Source of the DNA: Methylomicrobium agile
GTDB taxonomy: Bacteria; Pseudomonadota; Gammaproteobacteria; Methylococcales; Methylomonadaceae
NCBI RefSeq assembly: GCF_000733855.1
Contig: NZ_JPOJ01000001.1
Location: 248,001-312,000, forward strand
Direction of reading: 5' to 3'
Length of the DNA stretch: 64,000 nucleotides
Position numbers and translations under genes: made by a program. A model generated the notes under the pieces. It worked only from the letters and a program-made list of their open reading frames with translations. It made no database searches and was not told the origin of the DNA. Every line of letters begins with the position of its first letter. Positions within the stretch are counted from its first letter, which is position 1. This document shows, in pieces, positions 52,663-61,805 of the stretch.

Positions 52663-53523
52663 CTATTTCTGTTGCGAAAAATACCGGAAGAAATCGGAAT
52701 CCGCATCCAGCACCAGCGTTGAAGATTTGTTGAAGGTCTTCTTGTACGCATTCAGGCTGCGGTAAAAAGTGAAAAACTCGGGATCCGCACCAAACGCTTT
52801 CGCATAGACTTCGGCCGATTTCGCATCGCCTTCGCCGCGCAGCTTTTCGGCTTCCTTGAACGCATTCGCCTTCGTGACCACACTTTGCCGGTCCGCATCC
52901 GCACGAATCCTTTCCGCTGCTTCCGAGCCCTGCGAGCGGAATTCGCGCGCAATCCGGTCACGTTCGGCTTCCATGCGCCGGAATACCGAACTGCTGACTT
53001 CCGGCGGCAAGTCGATGCGCATGACCTGGATGTCGATAATTCTCAGTCCCAGGCTTTTGGCCGCCTGCTTCGAGTTGTTGATCAGGATATCGCGGATCAC
53101 CTTCCGGTCGGTCGAAACCAACTGGCGGATATCACGTCTTGCGAACTCGCCGCGAAACGCGTCCTTGATGATCGGATCCAGCCGCGAATTGGCCTGAAAG
53201 ATGTTGCCGCCCACCCGCTGATAAAAACTGCTGACGTCATCCACCTTCCATTTGACGAAGAAATCGACGAAGACGTTTTTCTTTTCCGCGGTCAAAAAAC
53301 CTTCCGGTTTGGACACCATCGTCTGGATGCGGGCGTCAAATTTCTTGATATCGTTGAACGGGTACGGCAACTTGAAATGCAGCCCCGGTTCGAAATCATG
53401 CTCTACGATTCTGCCGAACTTGAATTTGATCGCCTTTTCGGTCTCGCCGACCGTGAAAACGAACATGGCGCCGATCAGCCACAGCGCGGCGAGACCGATG
53501 ATGATTTTATTTAAAGTTGTCAT
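52663..53523 (-). CDS. hflC: FtsH-protease regulatory membrane protein HflC
   Basis: The 286-residue SPFH (band 7) protein has one N-terminal membrane anchor (IIIGLAALWLIGAMFVF), then VGETEKAIKFKFGRIV and the coiled coil rich in Glu/Arg/Ala. With HflK it forms a large periplasmic cage around FtsH. The ATG overlaps the hflK stop (ATGA). Shorter than E. coli HflC (334) as in many relatives. Confidence 0.95.
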   Translation of the reverse strand: MTTLNKIIIGLAALWLIGAMFVFTVGETEKAIKFKFGRIVEHDFEPGLHFKLPYPFNDIKKFDARIQTMVSKPEGFLTAEKKNVFVDFFVKWKVDDVSSFYQRVGGNIFQANSRLDPIIKDAFRGEFARRDIRQLVSTDRKVIRDILINNSKQAAKSLGLRIIDIQVMRIDLPPEVSSSVFRRMEAERDRIAREFRSQGSEAAERIRADADRQSVVTKANAFKEAEKLRGEGDAKSAEVYAKAFGADPEFFTFYRSLNAYKKTFNKSSTLVLDADSDFFRYFSQQK

Positions 53524-54731
53524 TGGCGCCCCCTTGCGTCGCGTCCGCGGAACGAAGACCGCGCCGCAACCGGCTGTTCTTCCGTTTCGGCAGGAGCCGT
53601 CTCGGCCTTTGCCGCCGGAGCGACGCTCTGAGTCTCGATTTCAGGTAACTTTTGCGCCATTTTATCCAACGGTAAATAGAGTATATTGTTGCCGCCTTTC
53701 ACGTCGATCATGACCACGTTCGCTTCGCCCAACACCGACTCCATCGTGTCGATGTAAAGGCGCTTGCGCGTCACCTCCGGCTGCTTCAGGTATTCCGTAA
53801 GCATTTTCGAGAAACGGTTCGTTTCCCCTTCGGACTGGGCGATAACCCGGTCTTTGTAACCCTGCGCTTCCTGCAGCATTCTGGCCGCCGCGCCGCGCGC
53901 TTTCGGCACGATGTCGTTCGCGTAAGCTTCCGCTTCGTTGATCAGGCGTTGCTTGTCTTCGCGGGCCTTGATCACGTCCTGGAACGCAGCCTGTACCTGC
54001 TCGGGCGCCTGCGCATCCTGCAGGCTCACGCTGGTAATCTCGATCCCGGTTTCATAGCGGTCCATCACTTCCTGCACTTCCTTTTTGATCTGTATGACGA
54101 TCTCGTTGCGTCCTTCCGTCAAGATGAAGTCCATGTCCGAACTGCCGATCACGCCGCGTTCGGCGCTTTGGGTGACTTGCTTCAGCGTCGTTGCGGGATC
54201 GACCACATTGAACAGGAATTTTTTCGCACTGTTCGTCAAATTGCTGACTTTATACTGAACGACCAGACGCACATCGACATAATTTTCGTCACGGGTCAGC
54301 ATCAAGGCTTCCTTCGGTTCCGAGCGCTCGCCCGCCTCGCCGAAGCCTGAAGAACCGACCGATAGGGTGCGGTTCTGCTCGACGTTCACGATATCGACCC
54401 GCTCGATCGGCGCCGGCAAATGCCAATTCAAGCCGGGGCTCGTTTCTCCCACATATTTGCCGAAACGCGTAACGACGCCGGTATTTCCCGCATCGACCTT
54501 GTAAGTACCGCTGGCGATCCATATCGCCGCGATTGCGCCTACCACGATCAATCCGAGATTCTTTTTCGGACCACCCGTCGACTCCTGCCCGTCGCCGCCG
54601 CCACCGCCGAATAAATTGCTTAATTTGTCCAGGGTCTTGCGTATGGCTTCATCGAGATCGGGCGGTCCTTTTTGGTCGCCCCGACCGCTCCACGGGTCTT
54701 TGTTGTCGCCTCCAGGTTCATTCCAGGACAT
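53520..54731 (-). CDS. hflK: FtsH-protease regulatory membrane protein HflK
   Basis: The 403-residue protein starts with the Gly/Asp-rich tail MSWNEPGGDNKDPWSGRGDQKGPPDLDEAIRK, then a membrane anchor (LIVVGAIAAIWIASGTYKV) and SPFH domain (NTGVVTRFGKYV ... VNVEQNRTLSVG) followed by coiled coil. The C-terminal region is Ala/Glu-rich. It forms the HflKC complex that restrains FtsH. Confidence 0.96.
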   Translation of the reverse strand: MSWNEPGGDNKDPWSGRGDQKGPPDLDEAIRKTLDKLSNLFGGGGGDGQESTGGPKKNLGLIVVGAIAAIWIASGTYKVDAGNTGVVTRFGKYVGETSPGLNWHLPAPIERVDIVNVEQNRTLSVGSSGFGEAGERSEPKEALMLTRDENYVDVRLVVQYKVSNLTNSAKKFLFNVVDPATTLKQVTQSAERGVIGSSDMDFILTEGRNEIVIQIKKEVQEVMDRYETGIEITSVSLQDAQAPEQVQAAFQDVIKAREDKQRLINEAEAYANDIVPKARGAAARMLQEAQGYKDRVIAQSEGETNRFSKMLTEYLKQPEVTRKRLYIDTMESVLGEANVVMIDVKGGNNILYLPLDKMAQKLPEIETQSVAPAAKAETAPAETEEQPVAARSSFRGRDARGRQ

Positions 54732-54957
54732 ACTTTTGCTCCATAACAGGATATTTGTTTAAATTAACGATTGATCAATAGCACGGATAAACACCTAAGG
54801 TTCCCTTGGGCCGAGCGTTTACCGTCAAAGCGGAACGAGCCGGTTCCTTGCCGCTGCGAGTATGGGGGCATTTTAACGTAAATAGCGAAAAACACGAAAA
54901 TTTCAGGGAATACGGCGGACAAAAGCGCCCTTCATCCCGTTTTTCACTCTGCACGGT

Positions 54958-56226
54958 TCAGGGCGATATCACTTCGCTAGGTATCTTTTCCAAAACACCC
55001 GAATGTTTGGGGTCGATTTCAATGACCATCTCGAAATGGCCGTCATCGCCGATCTTCTCGGCGAAGACGTCCGCATAAGCGTATATTTTTGCACGGATGT
55101 CGCCTTGCTCCGGCCGCAGATGGCAGCGCATCCGGATTTTGTGTACGGAAAAAATTTCCGCAAGCGCCTGAAGCGACAAATCCGCCCCTTCGCCGGTCGT
55201 CGCGGACAGCCAGACGCGTACCGGCCGGCCCGTTTCATCGCGGTCGATTCGGGGGCGTCCGCCGTCCAGCAAGTCGATTTTGTTGTAAATTTCGAGCTGG
55301 CGGATTTTATCGGCGCCGATCTCTTTTAACACTTGGTTCACTTGGGTGATCGTTTCATCGCGGTCCTCCGCATGCGCATCGATCACATGCAGCAACAGGT
55401 CGGCCTCGCTGGCTTCCTGCAAAGTCGATTTGAAAGCCGCGACCAACTCGTGCGGCAGATGGCGGATGAAACCGACCGTATCGGCCAGGACAATTGCCGA
55501 GTTGTTCGGCAAGCGGCAATTGCGCAGGGTCGGGTCGAGTGTTGCGAACAACTGGTCGGCCGCATAGATATTCGCGCCGGTAAGCCGGTTGAACAGGGTC
55601 GATTTGCCCGCATTGGTATAGCCGACCAATGACACGGTCGGGATCTCGGCTTTTCTGCGCTTACCGCGGCTCTGATGGCGCTGTTTTTCGACTTTTTCGA
55701 GGCGCGACTGAATCTGCTTGATCCGGTCGCCGATCAAACGCCGGTCGGTTTCCAATTGGGTTTCGCCGGGACCGCGCAGGCCGATGCCGCCTTTTTGCCG
55801 TTCCAGGTGGGTCCAGCCGCGTACCAGTCGGGTCGAAAGATGCTTGAGCTGCGCCAGTTCGACTTGCAATTTGCCTTCGAAAGTCTGGGCGCGCTGCGCG
55901 AAAATATCGAGAATCAGACCGTTTCTGTCGACAACGCGCACGCCGAGGGCGGATTCGAGATTCCGCTCCTGGCTGGGCGTCAGGGGATGATTGAACAAGA
56001 CGATGTCGGCCTCATGGTCGGCAATGGCCTGCTTGATTTCATCGACTTTTCCGCTGCCGACGAAATATTTCGGATCGGGATTTTTGCGGCTGCCGGTCAC
56101 CGTATGCACCGGTTCCGCGCCGGCCGATCTGGCCAATTCCTTTAATTCCAGAAGATCTTCCTGCCCGGAATGCAGGATCAGATGAACAAGAACGGCCCGT
56201 TCACCCGAGTCGGGGCGATCAAACAA
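54958..56226 (-). CDS. hflX: Ribosome-associated GTPase HflX
   Basis: The 422-residue protein has the HflX domain (ELKELARSAGAEPV, KNPDPKYFVGSGKVDEI, FNHPLTPSQERNLE) and the GTPase motifs GYTNAGKSTLF (G1), DTVGFIRHLP (G3) and NKIDLLDG (G4). It splits stalled ribosomes during stress. Downstream of hfq in the usual order. Confidence 0.96.
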   Translation of the reverse strand: MFDRPDSGERAVLVHLILHSGQEDLLELKELARSAGAEPVHTVTGSRKNPDPKYFVGSGKVDEIKQAIADHEADIVLFNHPLTPSQERNLESALGVRVVDRNGLILDIFAQRAQTFEGKLQVELAQLKHLSTRLVRGWTHLERQKGGIGLRGPGETQLETDRRLIGDRIKQIQSRLEKVEKQRHQSRGKRRKAEIPTVSLVGYTNAGKSTLFNRLTGANIYAADQLFATLDPTLRNCRLPNNSAIVLADTVGFIRHLPHELVAAFKSTLQEASEADLLLHVIDAHAEDRDETITQVNQVLKEIGADKIRQLEIYNKIDLLDGGRPRIDRDETGRPVRVWLSATTGEGADLSLQALAEIFSVHKIRMRCHLRPEQGDIRAKIYAYADVFAEKIGDDGHFEMVIEIDPKHSGVLEKIPSEVISP

Positions 56227-56340
56227 TCAATAACTCCAGCGCAGGAAAGGCCAATGGATGGCAAATACCGATACGCACTAACGGGTTGAATGGGTACGTT
56301 ACCGGAAGTGGCGTTGCTCTAATATAAAGCAAACCGGTAA

Positions 56341-56580
56341 TTATTCTTCTTCGCCCTCGGCCTCAGGAACCATCTTGACGGCTTTCCCGGGCACGATCGT
56401 CGAAATGGCGTGCTTGTAAACCATTTGGCTGACTGTGTTTTTCAGCATGATCACGTATTGATCGAACGAGTCGACCTTGCCTTGCAGTTTAATGCCGTTG
56501 ACAAGAAAAATAGAAACAGGAGTATGCTCCTTTCTCAAGGTGTTCAGAAAATTATCCTGCAAATTTTGGCCTTTTGACAT
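56341..56580 (-). CDS. hfq: RNA chaperone Hfq
   Basis: Start ATG 56580 ([34 protein letters not shown]) gives 79 residues, with the Sm1 and Sm2 motifs ([25 protein letters not shown]). AAGGAGAAA lies 5-13 bases upstream. The short acidic C-terminus (PEAEGEEE) is atypical of enterobacterial Hfq but common in other gammaproteobacteria. It mediates small-RNA pairing and is the first gene of the cluster. Confidence 0.97.
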   Translation of the reverse strand: MSKGQNLQDNFLNTLRKEHTPVSIFLVNGIKLQGKVDSFDQYVIMLKNTVSQMVYKHAISTIVPGKAVKMVPEAEGEEE

Positions 56581-56827
56581 CCGATTTCTCCTTATTATGT
56601 TTATTCGAGTGATATCTAAGATAACGGTAAATACGAATCCGCACAATGGCTAATTTAAGAACGGTTCCGGTTCCAAAACATTTTCCTAGACAGTGTGCTT
56701 GTGATGGCGTCTGATTGCTAATAGCTTATCATTTATCGTCAGGCTTTCCTATTGTCTGGGCATATTTTGACACTTTCCTGCGTTGTAACGGATCGAGGGT
56801 GAGCAACGCCTGGACGCCATCACCCCT

Positions 56828-57601
56828 TTATGCGCGCAAGAAATCCAGCGTCGCCGCCAGAAAACTTTCAGGCTGCTGGACATGCAGCCAATGCCCGGCA
56901 CCGGCGAGCGTTTTCATTCGAGCCTTCGGAAACAGCGGAAACACAGTCTCGGCTTTAACGAAAGCCGACTCGGCACCGGTGATGAATAGGGCGTCCCCGG
57001 AATAAGGCGCCCGGTTTGCGGCATCGGGAAAAGTCACGATTTGCGGCGCGGAACGGCTGAAGATATCCAGATCGACGCGCCACCGGTAATGGCCGTCGCG
57101 CAATACCAGGTTTTGCAGCAAAAATTGCCGATAACCGAGTTCAGGAATGGCGGGAGCCAGGTACTCCTCCGCCTGTTTCCGGTTACCGATCGCCGCCAAC
57201 GGCAACATTTTCAACGCCGAAATGGTCGAATCGAAACGGTGCGAATAGTGCGTCGGCGCAATGTCGGCAATGATCAGTTTATCGACCGCGCCGGGATCGT
57301 TCAGCGCCAACCACATCGCCACCTTGCCGCCCATGCTGTGCCCGAGTAGGCTGGCTTTCGCCAGACCGCGCCGAACCATGAAAGATCGAACATCTTCCAT
57401 CATCGCCGGATAATCCATGACCGGATGATGCGGCGAAGCGCCGTGATTACGCAGATCCACCACAAAGACATGATGCGAAGCCGCCAGCCTCTCCGCGATA
57501 AACCGCCAGTTGCGCGAGGAAGCGAAAAATCCGTGCAAAACAATCAGCGGCGCGCAATCCGACCGACCAAACTCGCTATAGGCTAATTCGACAACAGCCA
57601 T
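56828..57601 (-). CDS. Alpha/beta hydrolase, YbfF-like esterase
   Basis: The 257-residue protein has LIVLHGFFASSRNWRFIAERLA, the nucleophile elbow LLGHSMGGKVAMWLAL, an aspartate in ITGAESAF region and the C-terminal histidine AGAGHWLHVQQPESF. This matches YbfF-type acyl-CoA/short-chain esterases (cytoplasmic). A single gene upstream of hfq's minus-strand cluster and separated by 247 bases. Confidence 0.88.
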   Translation of the reverse strand: MAVVELAYSEFGRSDCAPLIVLHGFFASSRNWRFIAERLAASHHVFVVDLRNHGASPHHPVMDYPAMMEDVRSFMVRRGLAKASLLGHSMGGKVAMWLALNDPGAVDKLIIADIAPTHYSHRFDSTISALKMLPLAAIGNRKQAEEYLAPAIPELGYRQFLLQNLVLRDGHYRWRVDLDIFSRSAPQIVTFPDAANRAPYSGDALFITGAESAFVKAETVFPLFPKARMKTLAGAGHWLHVQQPESFLAATLDFLRA

Positions 57602-58069
57602 CCGTTCCTTACAATGATGGACTCAATACAATGATGGACTCAATCACCGGCCCGTGCAGATCGTAGGGACAAGCTCAGAAAATCAAGTATGACCGACCAT
57701 TCGGTCTTGTTCCGGCAAACATGCAATCTCGGCAGCTCGCCGGGACACGCCGATCTCCCTCATTGATTATTAATGAAGACGCGGCTGAAGTTTTTGAAAC
57801 GGCGTAGTAAACCAAAGAACTTTCCAAACTGCAAGCAAATCCTGCCGCCGCGCTTTGAATGGCGGAAGACAACGGCTAAAAACGGGATTGAGGCCGCAGC
57901 CTGCGAGATGAAAGAAACGCTTGCGCCACATCCTTATGACCGCAAGAATATTCGGACAACGTGGGAGGGAGATCGATGAATCGGAGATGTCCTACGCAAC
58001 GGAAGCCTTCTGCCGATGCACGGCTCCGATCGATTTTTTAAAGCTGCAGCCGCTTAACGGCAACCGGGA
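57602..58069. other. Intergenic region with 17-bp tandem repeat
   Basis: No supported gene in 468 bases. The 17-bp unit ACAATGATGGACTCAAT is repeated twice in tandem at 57611-57627 and 57628-57644. A short Lys/Arg-rich frame at 57773-57979 lacks a ribosome-binding site. Nothing else recognised. Confidence 0.5.
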
Positions 58070-58432
58070 TCACAACAGGCCGATAATACTTTCCGCCGCA
58101 CGCTTCACATCCAAAAAGATCAGGCCCAACTTCGCATTCGGCTTGGCCAACACGGTTAATACGGCATCCTCACCCGCATAGGTCATCAACACATAGCCCT
58201 TCTCGCCTTTGATCAGCACCTGTTCGAGCGTGCCTCTGGATAACTCATGCGCGGTCCTGTCACCGAGGGACAGCATGGCGGCACTCATCGCCCCCACTCT
58301 ATCTTCGTCCATTCCGGCCGGCAACACTGACGCCATCATCAGCCCGTCCGTCGAGATGATTCCCGATGCCTCAATATCCGCTGAAGTTCCATTCAAATCT
58401 GTCAATACAGATGTAAGCATGTCTGCCCGCAT
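58070..58432 (-). CDS. Roadblock/LC7-domain protein (MglB-like)
   Basis: The 120-residue protein MRADMLTSVLTDLNGTSADIEASGIISTDGLMMASVLPAGMDEDRVGAMSAAMLSLGDRTAHELSRGTLEQVLIKGEKGYVLMTYAG is a full single roadblock domain. Roadblock proteins act as GTPase regulators or scaffolds (MglB is the GAP of MglA). Last gene of the five-gene operon starting at 61583; it lies 36 bases after the second roadblock-like gene. Confidence 0.9.
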   Translation of the reverse strand: MRADMLTSVLTDLNGTSADIEASGIISTDGLMMASVLPAGMDEDRVGAMSAAMLSLGDRTAHELSRGTLEQVLIKGEKGYVLMTYAGEDAVLTVLAKPNAKLGLIFLDVKRAAESIIGLL

Positions 58433-58468
58433 ATCGCTTCCTCTCTAACGAAAAGTAATTATTAAAAT

Positions 58469-59113
58469 TTAAGAGGCTTTGGTGGCGTAACGGATCGCCA
58501 AAGCCCAAATCAAACTCACAAATTCCGGCTGATTGAAATGGGGAATTCCGGAAATGATCAACACAAAACGATTTTTTCCAATAAACAGCGGCCAGAATCC
58601 CATTTGGCTATTTCCGAACACATCGACAATAGCCCATGCCTGGCTTGTCTGCCCTAAATTATTCATCAACACCCCGGAACGGCGCGCGTGAACGGTGGCA
58701 ATCTCGGCACTCAATGCCGACAATTCTTCGGCCACTTCATGTGGAAATCCGTGACTTGCCAGATAAAATCCTTCCATATCCGCCAACAGCACCTTACCGT
58801 TCTCGGTAATAGCGCTCAACATATCCGGTAAAATTTTGTCGAGTTGCTCCGACGGATAATTCAAGGCTTGTTTCAATCCCTGCACCCAACCCAGTTTTTG
58901 ACAGTGATGCAGCATTTCCATGCATTTTTCCGGGTCTTCCAAGCCTGTCAACTCCTGAAGATTTTCGAGGGTCAAAGCCTTGGTCACAGGCTGTGACAGC
59001 ATCTGCCGGATAAACTGGCGCGGCTTGTCCATCTCGTTCGAAGACACCGCATAATAAGCTCCCGACGGCGTCGGATACAAAAAAAGCCCCTCTGTCAAAT
59101 GATAGCCGCTCAT
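58469..59113 (-). CDS. Winged-helix/roadblock-like partner protein (214 aa)
   Basis: ATG 59113 lies one base after the GTPase stop (59115-59117). The N-terminal half (about 1-85) contains a helical LTLENLQELTGLEDPEKCMEMLHHCQKLGWV winged-helix-like stretch. The C-terminal half (about 95-214), LADMEGFYLASHGFPHEVAEELSALSAEIATVHARR, resembles a roadblock domain. I infer that it and the 120-residue protein are two partners for the GTPase. Assignment of the fold is by eye only. Confidence 0.65.
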   Translation of the reverse strand: MSGYHLTEGLFLYPTPSGAYYAVSSNEMDKPRQFIRQMLSQPVTKALTLENLQELTGLEDPEKCMEMLHHCQKLGWVQGLKQALNYPSEQLDKILPDMLSAITENGKVLLADMEGFYLASHGFPHEVAEELSALSAEIATVHARRSGVLMNNLGQTSQAWAIVDVFGNSQMGFWPLFIGKNRFVLIISGIPHFNQPEFVSLIWALAIRYATKAS

Positions 59114-59114
59114 A

Positions 59115-59651
59115 TTATTCGGCCAACCCCGGATCCAGAGAATAGAGAAGGGATTGCACCAACAGCGACACATCGCTTCTGACCCGTGCGTCCACAGCGA
59201 AAATCGGGAGCTTCAAACCCGAAGCTTGCAACTGCGTATGATAATCGGCAATCGTCGGTTTACTGCTCAGATCCATCTGCGTAACGCCGATCGCGACACT
59301 GGTTTTCGAAATGAAATCGCCGAACGCTTCCAGAAAAAACTTCATATCCTTGAACGGGTCGGCGCGGGTATTATCCAGCAACAGCACCAATCCGATACCT
59401 CCATTGATCAGAATATCCCACATGAAATCGAAACGCTCCTGCCCCGGCGTTCCGTATAAATGAATTTTCTCTCCGTCGGAGAGGTTCATGATGCCGTAAT
59501 CCATGGCGACAGTCGTGGCCGCCTTTCTGGATTTGGTCATATCGCTCGCGGACGCGTCGGTTTTCACCGGTGGCACATCGCTGATCGAGTGGATTGCCGT
59601 GGTTTTTCCGGCTCCGACCGGCCCTGTGAAAATAATTTTGTACTGACTCAT
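59115..59651 (-). CDS. Ras-like small GTPase, MglA/CvnD type
   Basis: The 178-residue protein has the P-loop GPVGAGKT (10-17), G3 region LYGTPGQERFDFMWDIL (GTPGQ 67-71, in place of DxxGQ), and a TQMD at 124-127 for guanine recognition. Such bacterial G-domain proteins switch cell polarity, pili or signalling with roadblock partners. The replacement of the usual G3 Asp by Gly at 67 and of the NKxD Asn by Thr is notable. Central gene of the operon. Confidence 0.88.
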   Translation of the reverse strand: MSQYKIIFTGPVGAGKTTAIHSISDVPPVKTDASASDMTKSRKAATTVAMDYGIMNLSDGEKIHLYGTPGQERFDFMWDILINGGIGLVLLLDNTRADPFKDMKFFLEAFGDFISKTSVAIGVTQMDLSSKPTIADYHTQLQASGLKLPIFAVDARVRSDVSLLVQSLLYSLDPGLAE

Positions 59652-59684
59652 AGTGTGATGATCGTGTCGTTCCGCTGTGCTGAG

Positions 59685-60866
59685 TTAACCGCGCAATTTA
59701 TTCATGATACGGCTCAATAAGCCTTGCCCCTTAGTCGCTTTCACCTCCGGCGGCTGAACCAGATTATCGGCTTCCCGCTTCGCCTGACTCATCAGACCCA
59801 ATGCACAGGCAGCGCTGGCGAATACAAACACATATTGCGGCTTGACATCGAGTACCTGCGCAACGTTTGGCAATGTCCGGGGACCCTGCATCAACAACGC
59901 CGCAATTCTGAGCGCGTGCGGCGTAATCAACAGACGCGTAAAATTGGGCCAGCATTTCAGATAGACCGGCCGGGTATAATCGATCATGCGGGGGTAACGG
60001 CCTTTTGACGTCCAACAGGCCAGTTTCCATAAAAAGGCATCCATGCTCTGAAACTTGTCCAGCGATCCGCCCAGTCCCATGGTTTGCCCATTCACCGGAC
60101 TGATCGACATTTTGGAAGTCGAGCTCTGATTCAACCTGATGCCGGCAAATGCCCGCAATTGCGGATCATCCGCATCGAGCCACACTTCATGCGTATGTGG
60201 AAAAATCATGATCGGTTTCCATCCCGATTGCAACTGCATGATTTGGCCTTTGGCACGGCACACCATAAATGCGGACTGGATATATCCTTGAAAATAATCC
60301 TTCGGATCGTACGATGCGTTTGCAAATTGCGCCGGATCGTTGACGTCGATGTCGGACAGCGAGCCGATATACGCCTGAAAGCCTTTTTCATCGAAGCGCA
60401 TCGCCGTCCGGTGCTTCGAGATTTTTCCGCGCTCGTCCCGGTCCATGACATAGGTCTTGAGAGGCTGCGGCTCGAACTCATCATTTTGTTTCGTCTCGGC
60501 CACCGCGAGAACCGCCTGTTTCTCCGCCTTTTTTCTAGCAAAGTCGGCCAATTGAATTTTCGCTTCGTTCAACACCGACAGCATGTCATCGGTTTTTACC
60601 GGTTTTCTGACCTGGAGCACGCCCTCATGATTGAAATCCTGCAAAGACAGCACGATCGTCGGCTTTTCCCTCGCCGTTCCCAAATGTTCGGACAATAATT
60701 TTTTTGAAGCGGGCATGTCCCCGTCGAAAATATCGACATCAGAGTCGTCATCATCAATGACAACCACCTTCCCCCTGCATGGCCCCTGCAAAAACATCAT
60801 CATGATTTTACGGCTGCGTTCATCCATCCCATGCAGCGCAACTGTTAATGGTTTTTTATCCGGCAT
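59685..60866 (-). CDS. Receiver-like and winged-helix protein (393 aa)
   Basis: The first 110 residues alternate like a CheY-type receiver (VALHGMDERSRKIMMMFLQG, VVVIDDDDSDVDIFDG, TIVLSL, VRKPVKTDDMLSVL with the KP-type lysine) but I cannot place a phosphoacceptor Asp with certainty. The middle is Asp/Lys-rich and includes PHTHEVWLDADDPQL. The last 100 residues (FTRLLITPHALRIAALLMQGPRTLPNVAQVLDVKPQYVFVFASAACALG) look like a winged helix. No standard family recognised. Likely regulator or effector of the GTPase. Confidence 0.6.
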   Translation of the reverse strand: MPDKKPLTVALHGMDERSRKIMMMFLQGPCRGKVVVIDDDDSDVDIFDGDMPASKKLLSEHLGTAREKPTIVLSLQDFNHEGVLQVRKPVKTDDMLSVLNEAKIQLADFARKKAEKQAVLAVAETKQNDEFEPQPLKTYVMDRDERGKISKHRTAMRFDEKGFQAYIGSLSDIDVNDPAQFANASYDPKDYFQGYIQSAFMVCRAKGQIMQLQSGWKPIMIFPHTHEVWLDADDPQLRAFAGIRLNQSSTSKMSISPVNGQTMGLGGSLDKFQSMDAFLWKLACWTSKGRYPRMIDYTRPVYLKCWPNFTRLLITPHALRIAALLMQGPRTLPNVAQVLDVKPQYVFVFASAACALGLMSQAKREADNLVQPPEVKATKGQGLLSRIMNKLRG

Positions 60867-60869
60867 TGA

Positions 60870-61583
60870 TCAGACCTTTAAAAAATCGCCCAACTGCGCC
60901 CATTCAGGCGGCAGCTTGGCCCCGAGGCAAACAAGCGCTTGATGAGTTCGCTTAAAACCTGCCCGGTCGCGGGTCGAGCGGTAGAGCGCCAAGAGTTCGC
61001 TGTGTAATTCAAAGCGTTCCGGGTGGTCCAGAATGGCTTGTTCGAGCACACGGGCCGCTTCATCCAACTGGCTAAACTCGACATAATCCCTTGCCAGTTG
61101 CAAAGGATCATGCGCCGTTTCGCACGGTTCTTCGACCATCCGCACCAGCATGACATTCGACTGCAATCCTTTGCTGAACAGTGAAAAGCGGGCATGCGGT
61201 AACGATTCGAGTGCATTTTCTTCCTTTTTCAAGAAATCTCTCAGCATCTGAAACTGGCTGACGGTCAGCCGCGATCTGGATCCGAATATCATGCGCTGGC
61301 TCAGCCTGCGTCCAGACGGGTCGAGCACGATCAGCAAATCAATCAGCGCCGCATACAATGGTTCGTTCAAATGATGACCGAAACAGTAATGAATACGCTC
61401 CACATGCGCCCGTAAAGACCGGGGCATTCGTGAAACCCGAAAAGCCAGGCGTTCGAGACGCTTTTCCACCGATAAGGCAGGCCATTCGCAGAATCCGGCA
61501 GTGGATTCATCATAAACAAATTCCAGCACCGGAGATTCGTCAAAATCGCCATCGTTAGCAGTAATCAAGACAGACCTCATCAC
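60870..61583 (-). CDS. FimV/TPR-like protein (237 aa)
   Basis: The C-terminal 70 residues, PLQLARDYVEFSQLDEAARVLEQAILDHPERFELHSELLALYRSTRDRAGFKRTHQALV, match FimV-type TPR repeats. The N-terminal part is unrecognised (FCEWPALSVEKRLERLAFRVSRMPRSLRAHVERIHYCF). Start at 61583 or one codon later. It heads the operon and is three bases from the next gene. FimV-like TPR proteins work at the cell pole and with type IV pili; this suggests polarity or pilus control, by inference. Confidence 0.65.
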   Translation of the reverse strand: MMRSVLITANDGDFDESPVLEFVYDESTAGFCEWPALSVEKRLERLAFRVSRMPRSLRAHVERIHYCFGHHLNEPLYAALIDLLIVLDPSGRRLSQRMIFGSRSRLTVSQFQMLRDFLKKEENALESLPHARFSLFSKGLQSNVMLVRMVEEPCETAHDPLQLARDYVEFSQLDEAARVLEQAILDHPERFELHSELLALYRSTRDRAGFKRTHQALVCLGAKLPPEWAQLGDFLKV

Positions 61584-61805
61584 ATGGACAACTCAGTTAC
61601 CACAAGAATAGTCACTTATTACTGATTTACAAATGGGCTATCGGCGAAACAGATAAGCAATACCAATGTTGTGACGAGCGCCGCAGAAATTAAACTCCGT
61701 TTTGCCGCGCGCGGTTTTACTTACAAGTTCAAAGCCGGCAGCCTTTCGGACAAGCTTTCGTATCACGCTTCCCGTAGCGGAGCGGGTTCGATAGCCTCTA
61801 CCGAT

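Noticed and set aside
57773-57979. 68-residue plus-strand basic frame between ybfF-like and roadblock genes
   Set aside because: No ribosome-binding site, no recognisable pattern, and low-complexity basic composition.
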